A stretch of 64,000 nucleotides of DNA, from positions 38,292,801 through 38,356,800 of the forward strand of contig OX359247.1 of NCBI GenBank assembly GCA_947179485.1, given 5' to 3'. The translations under genes and the position numbers were made by a program. This document shows positions 62,089 through 64,000 of this stretch, piece by piece. Under the pieces are notes generated by a model. The model ran no database searches, was not told where the DNA came from, and worked only from the letters and a program-made list of their open reading frames with translations. Position 1 is the stretch's first letter. Each line of letters starts with the position of its first letter. Origin of the DNA: Allacma fusca (Eukaryota > Arthropoda > Collembola > Symphypleona > Sminthuridae).

Positions 62089-63984
62089 AAACTTTGTTTG
62101 CATGTGCAGGAAAGTGAAACTTATATTTAAAGATTTTTTATTAGAATGCCTGAATAAGTGCCTTGCAAATCCCATCCCTGATACGTGGGGGGAAATAATC
62201 ATAGCTCCAATATATAAGAAGGGCGACAAAAACTCACCTTGTAACTACAGACCAATTTCTTTAGTCAACACAATAGTAAAGCTATTTACGATGCTCCTGT
62301 CAATGCGACTGCACACATGGATCGAAAAACATAAGGTGTAATCAGAATCCCAAGCAGCATACAGAAAGCATAGAAGCTGTTCAGACCACTTGTTTGTATT
62401 AAACACTCTAATACAGAATGCGCTGGCAAACCAGAAGAAGTTGTACTGCTTATTCGTAGATCTGTCAAATGCATTTGATTCCATTAAGAGGAAACGTCTA
62501 TGGGATAGGTTAGAAACGCTGGGAGTACCTGCCTACATTCTTCTAAAGATACAAGAAATATACAGTCAAGCAAAGGCAAAAATCCAAACATCAGGGGGAT
62601 ATACAAATTTCATGGACGTACTTAATGGAGTACTGCAGGGGGAAACACTGAGTCCGACGTTACTCTCTATATATATTGATGAAATCACAGAATTGCTTGT
62701 CAAATCCAAAGTACGAGGTGCGAAACTGCTTACCACTGAAGTTACAATCCTACTTTACGCGGACGACATCGTATTAACAGCAGACTCTCCCGCAGACCTC
62801 CAAACCCAGATCGGAATTCTCAGCAGATTCTTCAGCAGAAACGATCTCAACATAAACCTGGAAAAAACCAAGGTGGTAATTTTTGGAAAAGGACCAGTAC
62901 CAACAAAGAAAAACAAAGTTATGCCAATGGAATTCTACTACAATGGAAATGTTATCGAAATAGCAAGTAGCTACAAATATTTAGGAGTGGAGTTTCATCG
63001 AAACGGAAAATTCCACTACCACCTCAAACAAACCCTTTTGAAGACAAACGCTGCAGTCGAGTTACTTTTAAACACTACTAGGTCAACAAAACTGAACGAT
63101 ATAGAAATCATTATGAGACTCTTCAACTCTCTAGTAACAACAATCCCACTCTACGGATTCCCAATTTGGGGAATGGAGTTTTTAGATGAAATGGAAAAGA
63201 TACAGACTAAATTTTTACGAAGAATTACTGGAGCCTGCAATTACACTCCTGGATACGTCCTGCGTCTGGAGACTGGAAGTAAATCAATGCGAGCATTAAT
63301 CGCGAAAAGCATTATGACAACAATGTACAACTCTATATTCTCAGAAAATGCAACTGTTATGGCTTCAAAGTGCTACAGGTTGCTGGAAGCAATCGAGGGA
63401 GACACGAATAACAGATCTCAGTGGAGGACATTATTTAAATCAATTAAACTTGAAGAGGATTTCAACAAATTCACAAGGGAATACTTGAAAAAAAACTGCG
63501 ACAGTTTATGGAGAAAGATAGATCTCCACTCTACAAACACAGATGTAGAAGATATGTTGAAGACTGAGAGCAGCCGGTACATCGGGTTAAAAACCCACGT
63601 TTGGAGGGAAGATTTTTACGGAAAGGGACACAGCTGGGCGCTTACGAAATTCATACAAAATCTCAGACTAGACAAACCAAGAATAAATGTTCAATGCAGA
63701 AACATTAATCTAAAAGCTATGACCTACCGTTGGAAACCAAAAAGCGGACCGATCGACGCATTATGTGCGTGCCTTAAAAATGCAGAAGACCGTTACCAGA
63801 TAATGTGCGAATGTGAAGTTTACGAAGACATCAGAGCAAAGCATATCCCTGAAGCCAATAAGCTAAGACAACACGACTTTATCCAATATTTCCTACAAAC
63901 AGAAGATGACCAGAGCCGAACAAAACGAGCCTATCTATTCTGGAAGGACGCAATAAAAATAAGAAATGGTACTTGAAGCTGGGA
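62089..63984 (+). mobile_element. 5'-truncated non-LTR retrotransposon
   Basis: Homology to the SDR copy 1 flank ends at about 62088 and an RT-coding sequence starts immediately. No endonuclease domain is present, so the element is 5' truncated. The 3' UTR and end lie at or beyond 63984, close to or outside the window edge. The clade is not assigned. Confidence 0.85.
62102..63976 (+). pseudogene. Reverse transcriptase ORF2 fragment of a non-LTR element, one in-frame stop
   Basis: One frame runs from 62102 to 63976 with a single TAA at 62339-62341. It carries the RT motifs PDTWGEIIIAPIYKKGDK, NYRPISL, a palm motif with FVDLSNAFDSI, GVLQGETLSPTL and LLYADDIVL (about 62750-62775). Thumb-like sequence follows, then a C-terminal Cys cluster (CACLKNAEDRYQIMCECE). 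Codons around the stop (HKV-stop-SESQAAYRKHRS) fit the family pattern, so a point mutation is likely. The N-terminal endonuclease is missing. This copy is dead for retrotransposition, but mostly undecayed. Confidence 0.88.
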
Positions 63985-64000
63985 AGGTATTAGAAACACT

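Overview
The window is invertebrate nuclear DNA, most likely arthropod. It is AT-rich, its genes carry introns, its tRNAs are eukaryotic, and it is crowded with Ty3/gypsy LTR elements, hAT-like DNA transposons and a non-LTR element. I cannot fix the species; a springtail or insect would fit the transposon mix, but that is inference.

Host layer. Two paralogous four-exon genes for a short-chain dehydrogenase/reductase (dicarbonyl/L-xylulose reductase-like) lie on the minus strand at both ends of the window (1075-3778 and 57349-61429), with matching exon lengths for exons 1-3 and homologous flanks. Copy 1 has an intact reading frame but an AT instead of GT at the exon 1 splice donor. Copy 2 has a normal donor but has lost the YxxxK catalytic motif, and its last exon is split by a hAT element. 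Between them lie a tRNA-Val(AAC), three tRNA-Gln genes and gene-poor DNA.

Main object. Positions 11949-43826 are one LTR retroelement of 31,878 bp on the minus strand. It has 601-bp LTRs differing at one base, a 4-bp target duplication, a tRNA-Val-type primer binding site and a purine tract. Its order, 5' to 3' on its own strand, is: LTR; 3.4-kb leader with a repeated GC-rich motif; ORF1 (1682 aa, unknown); in-frame UGA; gag (CCHC knuckle); -1 frame change; pol (2580 aa: protease, RT, RNase H, a 620-aa acidic spacer, integrase, a 760-aa tail overprinted by coiled-coil ORFs); in-frame UAA; a 67-aa ORF; ATGA overlap; a 380-aa Arg/Ser-rich ORF; -1 frame change; a 1327-aa membrane and Cys-rich ORF; in-frame UAG; a 600-aa ORF; gap; a 235-aa membrane protein; 4.4 kb of noncoding DNA; LTR. 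All long frames are open. This is the best candidate for an undescribed system: a young giant metavirid-type element with about 9 kb of extra coding capacity downstream of pol.

Second retroelement. Positions 46822-57063 hold a conventional 10.2-kb Ty3/gypsy element, also minus strand, with 555-bp LTRs (two differences) and separate gag, pro and pol frames each offset by -1. Its 1.7-kb 3' region holds two possible exons of a Cys-rich peptide on the opposite strand.

DNA transposons. TIRs with exact 8-bp target duplications (hAT type) define elements at 45569-46514, 57391-59979, 57854-58907 (nested in the previous one) and 60369-60691. Further TIR elements lie at 1817-3295, 6272-8320 and 44075-44935. 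A 5'-truncated non-LTR retrotransposon with one internal stop fills the right end (about 62089 onward).
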